Source of the DNA: Christiangramia sp. OXR-203
GTDB taxonomy: Bacteria; Bacteroidota; Bacteroidia; Flavobacteriales; Flavobacteriaceae
Direction of reading: 5' to 3'
Length of the DNA: 64,000 nucleotides
Assembly: GCF_034372165.1 (NCBI RefSeq)
Contig: NZ_CP139698.1
Location: 2,294,001 to 2,358,000 of the forward strand
Below the pieces are notes generated by a model, which searched no databases, was not told the origin of the DNA, and saw only the letters and a list, made by a program, of their open reading frames with translations. The translations under genes and the position numbers were made by a program. Positions 18,291 to 27,036 of this stretch are shown piece by piece. Every line of letters begins with the position of its first letter. Positions within the stretch are counted from its first letter, which is position 1.

Positions 18291-18426
18291 TGCCAACAAC
18301 GTATATCGCAAATGGCGGGTTTCATAGAAAAGAACTAAATTAGTTTCCATAATAAACTAAACCGTTAAGCCGACAAATCCGCATCCATGATTCCGCGCCA
18401 CTTGTCGATATACGAGACCGTTGGGC
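18291..18426 (+). repeat. attC site 17 (subtype C)
   Basis: R'' TGCCAAC, R' GTTGGGC. Arms CGTATATCGCAAATGGCG and CGCCACTTGTCGATATACG. Confidence 0.88.
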
Positions 18427-18446
18427 TTAATTAATATGAAAAATAT

Positions 18447-19844
18447 ATGGTACAAATTAAATCTATTAAAATTAGTAAACTCTTTGGAGATAAAAATTAC
18501 AATATAAAACTAAAAGATAATAAACTTATTCTCGTGGCTGAAAATGGCGCTGGAAAGACTACCATAGTTAATATAATCTATTATTTTATAAGTCGACAAT
18601 GGACAAAATTATTAAAATATGATTTTAAATCTGTAGAAGTAAAATTTTCAGGCAATTCTATCAAACTCGAAAGAAGTGAAATTGATATTATAAATTCAGA
18701 TAAGATTTCTAGACTTTTAAGAAGATATAGTCCATCAGTAAAAGAAAGATTTTATGAATTACTCAGAAACTATGATATTTCAGAATTAGCCGGAAATTAT
18801 ACTAAACTTGAATATCTAGCTGATGAATTAAGATTGCCAAAAAGTTTAATTATTGAAATTAGCCGTTATGCTGAAAGGGAACAAATAAATTTATTCGAAA
18901 GTAAACTTAGAGAAAAAGAACAACTGCTAACTTCCCTGATGGATACACAGATTCTATATTTGCCGACATATAGAAGGATTGAGCAAGATTTAAATGATAT
19001 ACTTCCCGATTTGAAGGAAGAGCTTAGTTCTTATAGGAAAAGAAAATTGCGTTACGTAAGAAATGAACCAGATATAGGTTATGTGGAACTAGTAGAGTTT
19101 GGGATGGAAGATGTTGTTGAGAAGGTAAACAGAAAACTATCCGATTTAAAAGAAGATTTCAACTCAAAGTTGAAAACCAATTTAACAGGAGGATATTTAC
19201 GAGATGTTATAAATAAAAATTATTCAAAAATAACTTATAATCAAATTGAATCTTTAACGCCTAATTCGCTTAGAAGAATTTTCGATCGAATAGATGAAGA
19301 TGTTTTATCAAAAAATGAAAAAGAAAAACTTTACATATTTATTAGTGATCTAAGAAAAGGGAAGACTATTGAAAAAGAAGAAAATAAAATTTTAGCTTAC
19401 TTTATTTTTAAGCTTTCTGCGATCTATTCTGAGTTAGAAAAAAATGAAAAAGAGATTACACAGTTTATTCAAGTTTGCAACGAATATTCTACAAATAAAA
19501 TATTCTTATATGATTATGTGAATTTTCAAATACTTATCCGTCCGCTAAAGCAAGGAGATGTTCTTTTTAACAAGCCTATTGAGTTCAAAAATTTATCATC
19601 AGGGGAGAAACAAATAGTATCACTTTTTAGTCACATTTACCTTTCCAATTTAGAAAATTACATCATTATCATTGATGAACCGGAACTGTCTCTATCTGTA
19701 ACTTGGCAAAAGAGGTTTTTAGCAGATATAGCCAAAAATGAAAAATGTTTAGGATTAATTTCAGTAACTCATTCACCATTCATATTTCAAAATGAACTTG
19801 AGAACTATGCTCGAGGGTTAAATGAATTCGAAATAAATTCTTAG
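18447..19844 (+). CDS. AAA/ABC-type ATPase, PARIS AriA-like
   Basis: 465 residues. ABC-type ATPase motifs in order: Walker A ENGAGKTT (residues 32-39), signature NLSSGEKQ (about 380-388), Walker B IIIIDEPELS (about 407-416) and a switch His in VTHSP (about 437-441). The central part is a helical insert. It is followed 5 bases later by a DUF4435 gene, the arrangement of the two-gene PARIS anti-phage system, where the ATPase AriA holds the effector AriB until a phage anti-restriction protein triggers release. Start ATG 18447; an upstream ATG at 18436 is out of frame. Confidence 0.85.
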   Translation: MVQIKSIKISKLFGDKNYNIKLKDNKLILVAENGAGKTTIVNIIYYFISRQWTKLLKYDFKSVEVKFSGNSIKLERSEIDIINSDKISRLLRRYSPSVKERFYELLRNYDISELAGNYTKLEYLADELRLPKSLIIEISRYAEREQINLFESKLREKEQLLTSLMDTQILYLPTYRRIEQDLNDILPDLKEELSSYRKRKLRYVRNEPDIGYVELVEFGMEDVVEKVNRKLSDLKEDFNSKLKTNLTGGYLRDVINKNYSKITYNQIESLTPNSLRRIFDRIDEDVLSKNEKEKLYIFISDLRKGKTIEKEENKILAYFIFKLSAIYSELEKNEKEITQFIQVCNEYSTNKIFLYDYVNFQILIRPLKQGDVLFNKPIEFKNLSSGEKQIVSLFSHIYLSNLENYIIIIDEPELSLSVTWQKRFLADIAKNEKCLGLISVTHSPFIFQNELENYARGLNEFEINS

Positions 19845-19849
19845 GTACA

Positions 19850-20797
19850 ATGGAGGATAGTTTTTTAAAGAAATTAAAAGAAGCAGGAGATTCTTCACAA
19901 ACATTATTTCTACGTCTCTTACAAGAATATAAATTATCAGAAAAATCTTTACATCTTTTTATTGAGGGGAATGATGATCCTGCATTTTACACGAATTACA
20001 TAAGTAATTTAGCAGGAAATAATTTTCAAATTTATTTTTATAATAGCAAGAATAAATCCGGTGTATATTCAAATTATAATCAAATAAGCTGGAAATCCTA
20101 TAATAAGAATAGAGTATTGTTTTTTGTTGACAAAGACTACTCAGATATTCTAAAATTAAGATATCCCATTGACCAGAACATTTTTGTTACAAAATATTAC
20201 TCTATAGAAAATTACTTAGTCAATGATCAAATTGTTAGAAGAATTCTAACTGATTTAGTGCACATAACAGACCCATCAATTATTAATAACATTATTAAAA
20301 AATTCCATCAAGAACATAAGTCCTTCTGTGAGTATATGGTATTACTATCAGCTTGGATTATTTATCATAGAAAGAATGGAACAAATATCAATTTAGGAAA
20401 TATTAGTTTATCACATATTTTTCAGTTTAATGCTAAATTGGAAATAGTAAAGTTGAATTCTCCCCAAGGAAAAAAATTACTGGATTATCTTGATGAAAAA
20501 ACAGGAAATCCTGATTCATCAGGTTCCTGGAAATCAGTTAGAAAAATTTATTCCAGCCTATTAAAGATTAATGAAGATAAAATCCACCTTAGAGGTAAAT
20601 TCGAAATTTGGTTCTTGGTAGCATTTATCAACGCCTTAATTGACAACTTAAACTCTTCTAGAAAAAAAGGAGAACCAAAAGCAAAAATGAATGTAAGTCT
20701 AAGTAGCTCTAATGCAGTTGCCTTATTAGCTACAAGACTTAGCATACCTCCAGATTTAAAAAGTTTTATATCAAATAACCTTTCGAAAATTAACTAA
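19850..20797 (+). CDS. DUF4435 protein, PARIS AriB-like effector
   Basis: 315 residues. DUF4435 has a TOPRIM-like nuclease fold; the key acidic residues are visible as IEGNDD (Glu39) and VDKD (Asp94, Asp96), followed by YSIENYL typical of the family. Helical C-terminal half. In characterised PARIS systems AriB is the toxic nuclease released on infection. It begins 5 bases after the ATPase stop, so the pair is co-translated, and both genes fill one cassette. Confidence 0.83.
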   Translation: MEDSFLKKLKEAGDSSQTLFLRLLQEYKLSEKSLHLFIEGNDDPAFYTNYISNLAGNNFQIYFYNSKNKSGVYSNYNQISWKSYNKNRVLFFVDKDYSDILKLRYPIDQNIFVTKYYSIENYLVNDQIVRRILTDLVHITDPSIINNIIKKFHQEHKSFCEYMVLLSAWIIYHRKNGTNINLGNISLSHIFQFNAKLEIVKLNSPQGKKLLDYLDEKTGNPDSSGSWKSVRKIYSSLLKINEDKIHLRGKFEIWFLVAFINALIDNLNSSRKKGEPKAKMNVSLSSSNAVALLATRLSIPPDLKSFISNNLSKIN

Positions 20798-20930
20798 GCC
20801 CAACATCGGTTGATCGCAAATAACGGGTTTAATCGGAAAAGCGTAATTTTAGAAACCAGGAAATAAAATAGTTAATCCGACAAGTCCGCGTCCCTACTCC
20901 CGCAACTTGCGATAACCGTAACCGTTGTGC
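20798..20930 (+). repeat. attC site 18 (subtype B)
   Basis: R'' GCCCAAC, R' GTTGTGC. Left arm CGGTTGATCGCAA, right TTGCGATAACCG. Confidence 0.9.
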
Positions 20931-21024
20931 TTAATTATCTACAAAAGAAAAGAAATTCTAAGAAAATTTTTAATTCAAACCGTTAAAGAATAAATTCGTT
21001 GCCCAAATCTTTAAAACTTCAAAA

Positions 21025-21663
21025 TTGAAAAAACTTATTCTAGCATCATTTATCTTATTCTTTACAAAAACATTCGGTCAAAATTTACAATTACGTAATT
21101 CACCTAAAATTGAAAGTGAAATTGTCTTCAAAGATGGAACCAAGGAAAAAGGGTTAGTTCGAATGAGTAGCTCAGTATTTGATATTAGGTTTAGAGAAAC
21201 TCCAGAATCTGATGAAAGAAAAGTCGATTTTGAAAAAGTTGAAAAAATTATAACGCATCCAGATTCTACAAATGCCAGGGTATTTCAATATTTAGATAAT
21301 TATAAGCATCGCTATAAAATGTTTGTCGAATTAGTTGAAGAAGACATTCTTAGTGTTTACATAAACTCTCCTAATGAACTTGAATTATTCTATTCTGACT
21401 TTGATTTAAGATCCGCAGAAGAATTAAGACGTGATGTAAGAACTGAAAATTCCTTCTATATTAAAATAGGTAAAACTCAAGATTTGTATTTGGCTAAAGA
21501 AGATCAAATACTTATTCCTGTTGAGAAAAGAAGAAAATTCACAAAAAAATATCTCGAACATTTTTCAGATTGTCCAGAATTAGTCCAAGCTTATAAAAAC
21601 GAAGAAATCAGTCTAGAAAATTTATCTGACTTTATAGATTTTTATAAAGAGACTTGCAATTAG
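21025..21663 (+). CDS. exported protein of unknown function
   Basis: 212 residues. TTG start at 21025 is chosen because it directly precedes a good signal peptide (MKKLILASFILFF... ending FGQ); no in-frame ATG lies upstream. The mature part starts with a strand-rich segment (EIVFKDGTKEKGLVRM) and ends in charged helices. No family recognised. Sole gene of its cassette. Confidence 0.65.
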   Translation: MKKLILASFILFFTKTFGQNLQLRNSPKIESEIVFKDGTKEKGLVRMSSSVFDIRFRETPESDERKVDFEKVEKIITHPDSTNARVFQYLDNYKHRYKMFVELVEEDILSVYINSPNELELFYSDFDLRSAEELRRDVRTENSFYIKIGKTQDLYLAKEDQILIPVEKRRKFTKKYLEHFSDCPELVQAYKNEEISLENLSDFIDFYKETCN

Positions 21664-21671
21664 ATAACTAA

Positions 21672-21804
21672 GCACAACAACGGTTAATCGCAAATAACGG
21701 GTATTGTCAAAAAAGTGTAATTTTAGAAACCAGGAAAGAAAATAATTAATCCGACAAGTCCGCGTCCCTACTCCCGCAACTTGCGATAACCGAGACCGTT
21801 GGCA
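21672..21804 (+). repeat. attC site 19 (subtype B)
   Basis: R'' GCACAAC, R' GTTGGCA. L arms CGGTTAATCGCAA / TTGCGATAACCG. Confidence 0.9.
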
Positions 21805-21861
21805 GCAAGCCAAAATGAAATTCGTTTTACATCGAAATCCTAATTTTTTAATTCAATAAAT

Positions 21862-22557
21862 ATGAATAAAAATGTACTAATCGTTATCATTTTAATATTT
21901 AATTATTCCTACAGCCAGGAAACTGTCACGAAGGAGGTATTTGAGAAATCTGAAATAAATATTCTTTCAACCGAAATTATTGACACATCAATTGCTAATA
22001 GTAGAGCAGCTTTACAATTCAAGTTTATCGATTACTCGGATAATGAAATAAAATTTTATGAAGCTGAACTCGCAAAAGATGAATTTGTAAGTGTAACAAA
22101 TTACAAGTATTTTTTTGGTGCAATTGGTTCAATTTCCATAATGACAGTTCCCTTCAAAATTCGATCAAAAAATGAACAAGGATATATAACCGCCAAGGCA
22201 GATGTTAAGAATATTGGTGTTTACTTACCATTAGCTTTAAAGGAAAGTAAAAGATATTGGTTAGATAATTCCACAAGCACACATAAATTTTCAATTGGAT
22301 TTTTGATTGCACCTATGGCCCAAGAACTTAATGATAAAAACACCAGTGATTACTTTCAAAATTCAGAATCCTCTTATAGTGCGTTCATGCTTTCAACTTC
22401 CGTCGCTATTACCTACACCTATAATAATTTAACTTTTGCATTAATTCCAGTGGGATTTGATTTTGGATTAGATGACGCAGGAAAAGAATGGGATAACCAT
22501 GCAAATTACTGGACTGGTTTCGGTATTGGAGTTGATACGAAGTTATTTGGATTTTAG
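21862..22557 (+). CDS. exported, possibly outer-membrane barrel protein
   Basis: 231 residues, signal peptide ending SYSQ. The C-terminal third alternates aromatic and polar residues (TYTYNNLTFALIPVGFDFG) and ends in Phe, as outer-membrane beta-barrel strands do. Probably a small surface barrel or a two-layer beta protein. Family unknown. Sole gene of its cassette. Confidence 0.65.
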   Translation: MNKNVLIVIILIFNYSYSQETVTKEVFEKSEINILSTEIIDTSIANSRAALQFKFIDYSDNEIKFYEAELAKDEFVSVTNYKYFFGAIGSISIMTVPFKIRSKNEQGYITAKADVKNIGVYLPLALKESKRYWLDNSTSTHKFSIGFLIAPMAQELNDKNTSDYFQNSESSYSAFMLSTSVAITYTYNNLTFALIPVGFDFGLDDAGKEWDNHANYWTGFGIGVDTKLFGF

Positions 22558-22563
22558 GCCAGC

Positions 22564-22696
22564 TGCCAACAACGGTTAATCGCCAATAAGCGGCACCGTT
22601 AGAAAGAAAATAATTAACTTGACCAACGAACCAATACTAAGCCGACAACTCCGCGTCCCGCACTCCGCCAACTGGCGATAACCGAGACCGTTATAT
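22564..22696 (+). repeat. attC site 20 (subtype A)
   Basis: R'' TGCCAAC, R' GTTATAT. L arms CGGTTAATCGCC / GGCGATAACCG. Confidence 0.9.
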
Positions 22697-23099
22697 GCTA
22701 TTGCTCCGCACAATTTTAGCTACTAAGAACAATAATTCTTCTAATCTGACAAGTACGTGCATGTAAGCCTTCATCTGACAAATCCGAAGTAAGAACTTCT
22801 AGTAAATCGATAACTTACAAAATTCAGATCCTAAATGAGGTTTTACATTTATCGTTCAATAGAAATTTCATGGGAAAGAACGCTGACATTTAATTGAATA
22901 TTTACGCTAAAGAAGTTTCAATTGAAACTGGAAAAAAATTAAAGTGCGGCAAACTGGAGTTTCCAACGGATCGCTAAAACAACGACGGACGCTCACTCTT
23001 GCGCAATGATTTCAGTTAAGAAGATGATTAGAGATTTAAAATTTGGATGTTCCCGACAGCGGCAAATCTCCCGTTCTTACTCGGACGTATCGCAACAGC
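22691..23099 (+). other. non-coding gene cassette, copy 2 (diverged)
   Basis: About 409 bases. Same cassette ends as copies 1 and 3. Scattered substitutions relative to those, but the segment from GACGGACGCTCACTCTTGCG to the end is strongly kept. The only ATG-led short frame of copies 1 and 3 (near 10993) loses its start here, arguing against a peptide. GAGATTT near 23030 can pair with AAATCTC near 23064. Confidence 0.8.
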
Positions 23100-23232
23100 A
23101 TATAACAACGAATATTCGCAATTGTGGCCATTTGAAATAAAATAGTATTTTTAGAATCCAACTAACAAAAACCTAAGCCGACAAATCCGAATACGTACAA
23201 CCACAACTGACGATTATTCGAAACCGTTGGCA
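23100..23232 (+). repeat. attC site 21 (subtype D)
   Basis: R'' ATATAAC, R' GTTGGCA. Nearly the same sequence as sites 10 and 35, which also follow copies of the non-coding cassette. Confidence 0.85.
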
Positions 23233-23243
23233 ATAATTATGAT

Positions 23244-23903
23244 ATGAAGAAATTTATAATTTTACTACAAATATTGACGGCTTCATTTACCTATTCTCAA
23301 AGCGATCTTAAAGGTAAGTTTTGTAGCTCATTAAATGGAGTATTCAATTCAACCTGTATTGAGTTTCAAGAAAATACCAAATTTAAATTTTACACTTATG
23401 GCTGTTTGGGAATGGAGAGTACTGGAATCGGAGATTTTAGTTTTAAATCTAATAAACTTATTTTAAAATTTGATAAGTTGGCAACGAGTCAAAAAAGTCA
23501 AATTGAAATTGAAAATGTTCATAATCAAAATAAGAAAGACTCAATAAAATTACACTTTGAGATTTTAGATGGAAATCTAAACATGAGACCACTTCCAGCT
23601 AACATTTTATTAGGGTCAGATTCTTTCGACTTAATGAAAGCTTATCAAGCAAATGAAGATGGGGAAGCAATAATCTCAAAGGGGCGTAGCTCAAAAAAAG
23701 AAAAATATAAGATTCTATTTGTAGGCTATGAAATATTTGAGTTCGAGTTGTCTAACTCTTCATCTAAAAATATAGAGATTGTACTGGAATCACAAGGTCC
23801 AAGAATTATTTCTAATAAAGTTTACGAGTATGATATAGAAGAAGTAAAGGAAAATTTAATAATCCTAAAAGATGGTAATAGATTCAAGAGATCGAAATCA
23901 TAA
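23244..23903 (+). CDS. exported protein of unknown function
   Basis: 219 residues, signal peptide ending TYSQ. Three Cys in the first half (FCSSLNG, STCIEF, YGCLGME) could form disulfides. Strand-rich, resembling small lipocalin-like secreted proteins, but no family can be named. Sole gene of its cassette. Confidence 0.7.
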   Translation: MKKFIILLQILTASFTYSQSDLKGKFCSSLNGVFNSTCIEFQENTKFKFYTYGCLGMESTGIGDFSFKSNKLILKFDKLATSQKSQIEIENVHNQNKKDSIKLHFEILDGNLNMRPLPANILLGSDSFDLMKAYQANEDGEAIISKGRSSKKEKYKILFVGYEIFEFELSNSSSKNIEIVLESQGPRIISNKVYEYDIEEVKENLIILKDGNRFKRSKS

Positions 23904-23907
23904 CAAT

Positions 23908-24040
23908 TGCCAACATCGGTTCATCACAAATAACGGGTATTTCCGAAAAAGTGTAATTTTAGAAACCAAGAGAGAAAATAGTTAATCCGACAAGTCCGCA
24001 TCCTTACTCCCGCAACTTGCGATAACCGTAACCGTTGGCA
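23908..24040 (+). repeat. attC site 22 (subtype B)
   Basis: R'' TGCCAAC, R' GTTGGCA. Left arm CGGTTCATCACAA carries one uncompensated change. Confidence 0.88.
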
Positions 24041-24076
24041 ACAATATTTTCAAGAAAAATTTGTATTTGATTCGAT

Positions 24077-24098
24077 TTTGATGCAATTTTACATCAAA
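24077..24098. promoter_or_regulatory. candidate ParD operator
   Basis: Perfect 7-bp inverted repeat TTTGATG / CATCAAA with an 8-base spacer, ending 10 bases before the antitoxin start codon. Ribbon-helix-helix antitoxins bind such repeats to repress their own promoter. Confidence 0.45.
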
Positions 24099-24108
24099 CA
24101 ATTAAGCT

Positions 24109-24348
24109 ATGTCAAGACAAAGTATTTCATTCACAAAGGCAAACGATGAGTGGCTAAAATCACAAGTTGATAATCAAGAATATTCTAGCAAAAGTGAATT
24201 GGTGAACGACTTGATAAGACAAGCTCGTAATCAACAAATTCAAATAGATTATATAAAAAATAAAATTGAAAAAGCTGAGAAAAGTGGATTTACTACAGAT
24301 AGTAAAGAACAAATATTAGCTCAATCGAAATCTATACTTAATGAGTAA
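24109..24348 (+). CDS. parD: ParD-like ribbon-helix-helix antitoxin
   Basis: 79 residues. N-terminal SRQSISFTKANDEWL is the DNA-binding ribbon, followed by the helix-helix part (SSKSELVNDLIRQAR), as in CC2985/ParD antitoxins. It neutralises the toxin encoded next and probably represses its own promoter through the inverted repeat just upstream. Its stop overlaps the toxin start by 8 bases. Confidence 0.88.
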   Translation: MSRQSISFTKANDEWLKSQVDNQEYSSKSELVNDLIRQARNQQIQIDYIKNKIEKAEKSGFTTDSKEQILAQSKSILNE

Positions 24349-24625
24349 TTACAAATTAAGTAATGTTGCTAAAGAAGATTTAATTAGAATACACCAATTT
24401 GGAGTAAAAAGATTTGGAGAAACTCAAGCCGACAAATATTTTAATAGATTTTTCGAATATTTCAATTTGATTGCCGAACAACCTTTTTCGTTTGAATCTG
24501 TTGATTTTATAAACCCTGGATATAGAAGATGTGTTTGCGGATCAGACTCAATTTATTATAGAATAGAAAATAATATTGTTGAGATAATGACCATTATTGG
24601 CAGACAAGATCTTAGTAATATTTAA
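24341..24625 (+). CDS. parE: ParE/RelE-superfamily toxin
   Basis: 94 residues, typical length. YKLSNVAKEDLIRIHQFGVKRFG at the N-terminus and YRIENNIVEIMTIIGRQD at the C-terminus are ParE-family hallmarks. ParE toxins poison DNA gyrase. Overlaps the antitoxin gene by 8 bases; the two genes fill one cassette and would stabilise it and its neighbours. Confidence 0.88.
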   Translation: MSNYKLSNVAKEDLIRIHQFGVKRFGETQADKYFNRFFEYFNLIAEQPFSFESVDFINPGYRRCVCGSDSIYYRIENNIVEIMTIIGRQDLSNI

Positions 24626-24650
24626 TCAAGATATTGGAAGAAAATACGGT

Positions 24651-24786
24651 TGCCAACAACGTATATCGCAAATGGCGGGTTTAATAGAAAAGTACTAAAT
24701 TAGTTTCCATAAGAAATAAAATCGCTAAGCCGACAAATACGCATCCATAAGTCCGCGCCACTTGTCGATATACGAGACCGTTGTGT
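24651..24786 (+). repeat. attC site 23 (subtype C)
   Basis: R'' TGCCAAC, R' GTTGTGT. Arms CGTATATCGCAAATGGCG and CGCCACTTGTCGATATACG. Confidence 0.88.
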
Positions 24787-24806
24787 GCAATCAGATAATT
24801 CAGTTG

Positions 24807-25139
24807 GTGAAGAAAAATATTTACATAAAACAACAGAATCACACTAAACTGTATATCCTGCCAAAGGATCAGATAGTTTTTGAATCAAACTTAAAAGAAC
24901 ATAATATTCCGTTCTATTCCGACCAGAATATTCAACCTTACACAGATACCGGAATAAGATATTTTGTTCTTGATTCTGACAGATATAAAATTGATCAACT
25001 TTTAAAAGACAAAGAAATCATAGCAAGTACAGAAACGATTCCAAGCTATGATTACAGGGATCAAAAGAAAATTGGAACAATTTCAATAATTGTAGTTAGT
25101 ATTGTAATTATATTAACTTTAATAATACTTTACTTATAA
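24807..25139 (+). CDS. C-terminally membrane-anchored protein of unknown function
   Basis: About 110 residues. The frame is open back into the attC (24762), but that part belongs to the recombination site; GTG 24807 (VKKNIYIK) is the most reasonable start, with GTG 24783 as the alternative. A single transmembrane helix lies at the C-terminus (IGTISIIVVSIVIILTL). Overlaps the next gene at TAATG, so the two are coupled. Function unknown. Confidence 0.6.
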   Translation: MKKNIYIKQQNHTKLYILPKDQIVFESNLKEHNIPFYSDQNIQPYTDTGIRYFVLDSDRYKIDQLLKDKEIIASTETIPSYDYRDQKKIGTISIIVVSIVIILTLIILYL

Positions 25140-25429
25140 TGAGTTTTGGAGCTGGACACGTTCAGGATATGAATAATCGATTAAAACAGAATCGAGCAAA
25201 TAAACCTTCTAAAAGAGCAAAATTCAAAGAAAATTATAGAGAGGGAATCTACTCCAAAAAACAAGAATCTGATAGAATTAAATTTCACCAGGTTCCTAAA
25301 GAAAAGTTAGAAAAAATAATAGAATCTATTAAAATAAAATCAAGAAGTGAAAATCAAAAACAGATTAAAATTCTAGTAATTTCATTAATCATAACTATAA
25401 TAATAATGATTGCGGTTTTTAGCTTTTAA
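25139..25429 (+). CDS. small basic protein with C-terminal membrane anchor
   Basis: 96 residues. N-terminal MSFGAGHVQDMNNRLKQNRA followed by a very basic stretch (KPSKRAKFK) and a C-terminal transmembrane helix. I recall this N-terminal pattern from small conserved proteins in Flavobacteriia chromosomes, role unknown. Related to the protein at 37698-37961. Overlaps the preceding gene by one base. Confidence 0.7.
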   Translation: MSFGAGHVQDMNNRLKQNRANKPSKRAKFKENYREGIYSKKQESDRIKFHQVPKEKLEKIIESIKIKSRSENQKQIKILVISLIITIIIMIAVFSF

Positions 25430-25443
25430 TCCGTAAAGACTGC

Positions 25444-25577
25444 ACACAACAACGGCTCATCGCAAATAACGGGTAGTTGATTGAAAATGGTTATTTTAGA
25501 GACCAATTATTAAAAGAACTAATCCGACAAATCCGCATCCTTACTCCCGCAACTTGCGATAGCCGGGACCGTTGTAC
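25444..25577 (+). repeat. attC site 24 (subtype B)
   Basis: R'' ACACAAC, R' GTTGTAC. CGGCTCATCGC faces GCGATAGCCG, a compensated pair. Confidence 0.9.
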
Positions 25578-25617
25578 ACAAGTGCTCAATAAGGTTTCGA
25601 ACTTTAAAATTTAAAAA

Positions 25618-26034
25618 ATGAAATATATAATTTTCCTTTTTTTCATAATAACATTCACTTTAAAAGATAAGAAAAGTGAAAATCAAAATAATGAAAATGA
25701 ATGTTTAGTGGAGTTGACTATTGATGGAAAAGGAAAAGTATTGTATGATAAAAATATAGTTTCAGATAAAGAAATTTCTGAGATTATTACGGAGAAAATA
25801 GAGGAATGTAAATCTAGCTACCGAGTGAAAATTTCTTCTAAAATGATCTTAAATTATAAAGAGAATTATAAAGATTTAGCAGATATAATATTGAAGTCAG
25901 TTGAAGACTTCCAATCAAAATATTCTTTAAATAAATTTAAAAAACCTTTGGATTCGCTATCAAATAAACAATTCCAAGAAGTACAAGCAATTTATCCCAA
26001 TGAAATTATTGCTGATTTTTGCTGTAAGGATTAA
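25618..26034 (+). CDS. small exported protein, ExbD-like layout
   Basis: 138 residues. Hydrophobic N-terminus (KYIIFLFFIITF), then VELTIDGKGKVLYDKNIVSDKEI..., and a strand-helix-strand pattern reminiscent of the periplasmic domain of ExbD/TolR proteins. The resemblance is weak and there is no ExbB-like gene nearby. Sole gene of its cassette. Confidence 0.6.
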   Translation: MKYIIFLFFIITFTLKDKKSENQNNENECLVELTIDGKGKVLYDKNIVSDKEISEIITEKIEECKSSYRVKISSKMILNYKENYKDLADIILKSVEDFQSKYSLNKFKKPLDSLSNKQFQEVQAIYPNEIIADFCCKD

Positions 26035-26061
26035 TAATTAGATTACTGTTTTCGCACCAGT

Positions 26062-26193
26062 GCACAACAACGGTTAATCGCCAATAAGCGGTAGCTAAAG
26101 AAAGAAAATAATTAACTTGACCAACAAACCAATACTAAGCCGACAAGTCCGCGTCCTTAATCCCGCAACTTGCGATAACCGTAACCGTTGTAA
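26062..26193 (+). repeat. attC site 25 (A/B chimera)
   Basis: R'' GCACAAC, R' GTTGTAA. Left half is subtype A (GCCAATAAGCGGTAGC), right half subtype B (CCCGCAACTTGCGATAACCG). Confidence 0.88.
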
Positions 26194-26284
26194 ACAAGGG
26201 CTACAAGAAAATTATTTTTTTAAAGATTTGCAATTCGATAAATCTTATTAAGATTATTAATAATTTGACGTAAAATTTAACGCT

Positions 26285-26812
26285 ATGAAACCGTACATCT
26301 ATTTGATTTTAATTTTCTCTTTCATTACAATTAGTTCCTGTTCTAAACCAGATGAATGTGAAAATCCAATAGATTGTTTACCTCAAATTACTCAAATCGG
26401 GGCGCAGACTTTTGGTTGTCTCATCAACAATGAACCATTTAAGCCTGGAGGTTCCCAGCTAAGCGGACCTACTTTACAAATAGATTATACATTAATTGAT
26501 GGTCAATATATTTTTAATCTATCCGGAGATAATAAAAAAAGTAACAAGGCTATAGTAATCAGTATAAGAGGAGAAGAACTGCAAGAGAACACAAAATATA
26601 CACTTTCCAAATATGAAAGAGATTCAAATTTTGGAGAGTATTTAAAATCGGGATCCGATCATCGTACAGATTCTATACATACTGGTGAATTACATATATC
26701 GCAATTAGATTTAGTTGACGGAATAGTTTCTGGAACATTTTGGTTCGATGCTATTAATGATAACAACGAAATAGTTGAAATACGTGAAGGGCGATTTGAC
26801 TTAAAATTATAA
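26285..26812 (+). CDS. lipoprotein, DUF6252-like
   Basis: 175 residues. Lipobox ISSC with the lipidated Cys at about residue 19. The mature start, with LPQITQIGAQTFGCLINNEPF, is the hallmark I associate with DUF6252 lipoproteins of Bacteroidetes, of unknown role. Beta-rich. Sole gene of its cassette. Confidence 0.72.
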   Translation: MKPYIYLILIFSFITISSCSKPDECENPIDCLPQITQIGAQTFGCLINNEPFKPGGSQLSGPTLQIDYTLIDGQYIFNLSGDNKKSNKAIVISIRGEELQENTKYTLSKYERDSNFGEYLKSGSDHRTDSIHTGELHISQLDLVDGIVSGTFWFDAINDNNEIVEIREGRFDLKL

Positions 26813-26876
26813 ATACGATAATTTTAATAAAGATAGTCTTGAAAGATTTAAGATCATTTGTAGTATTCGCCCCAGT

Positions 26877-27009
26877 TTACAACAACGGTTAATCGCCAAT
26901 AGACGGCAGCGTTAGAAAGAAAATAATTATCTTGACCAACAAACCAATACTAAGCCGACAAATCCGCGTCCCCTACTCCGCCAACTGGCGATAACCGAAA
27001 CCGTTATGT
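26877..27009 (+). repeat. attC site 26 (subtype A)
   Basis: R'' TTACAAC, R' GTTATGT. L arms CGGTTAATCGCC / GGCGATAACCG. Confidence 0.9.
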
Positions 27010-27036
27010 ATTATGCCAAAACTTGAAAAACCCACT

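Noticed and set aside
24762-24806. N-terminal extension of the membrane-anchored protein into the attC
   Set aside because: These codons lie in the L'/R' arm shared with other sites; a start after the cassette boundary is more plausible.
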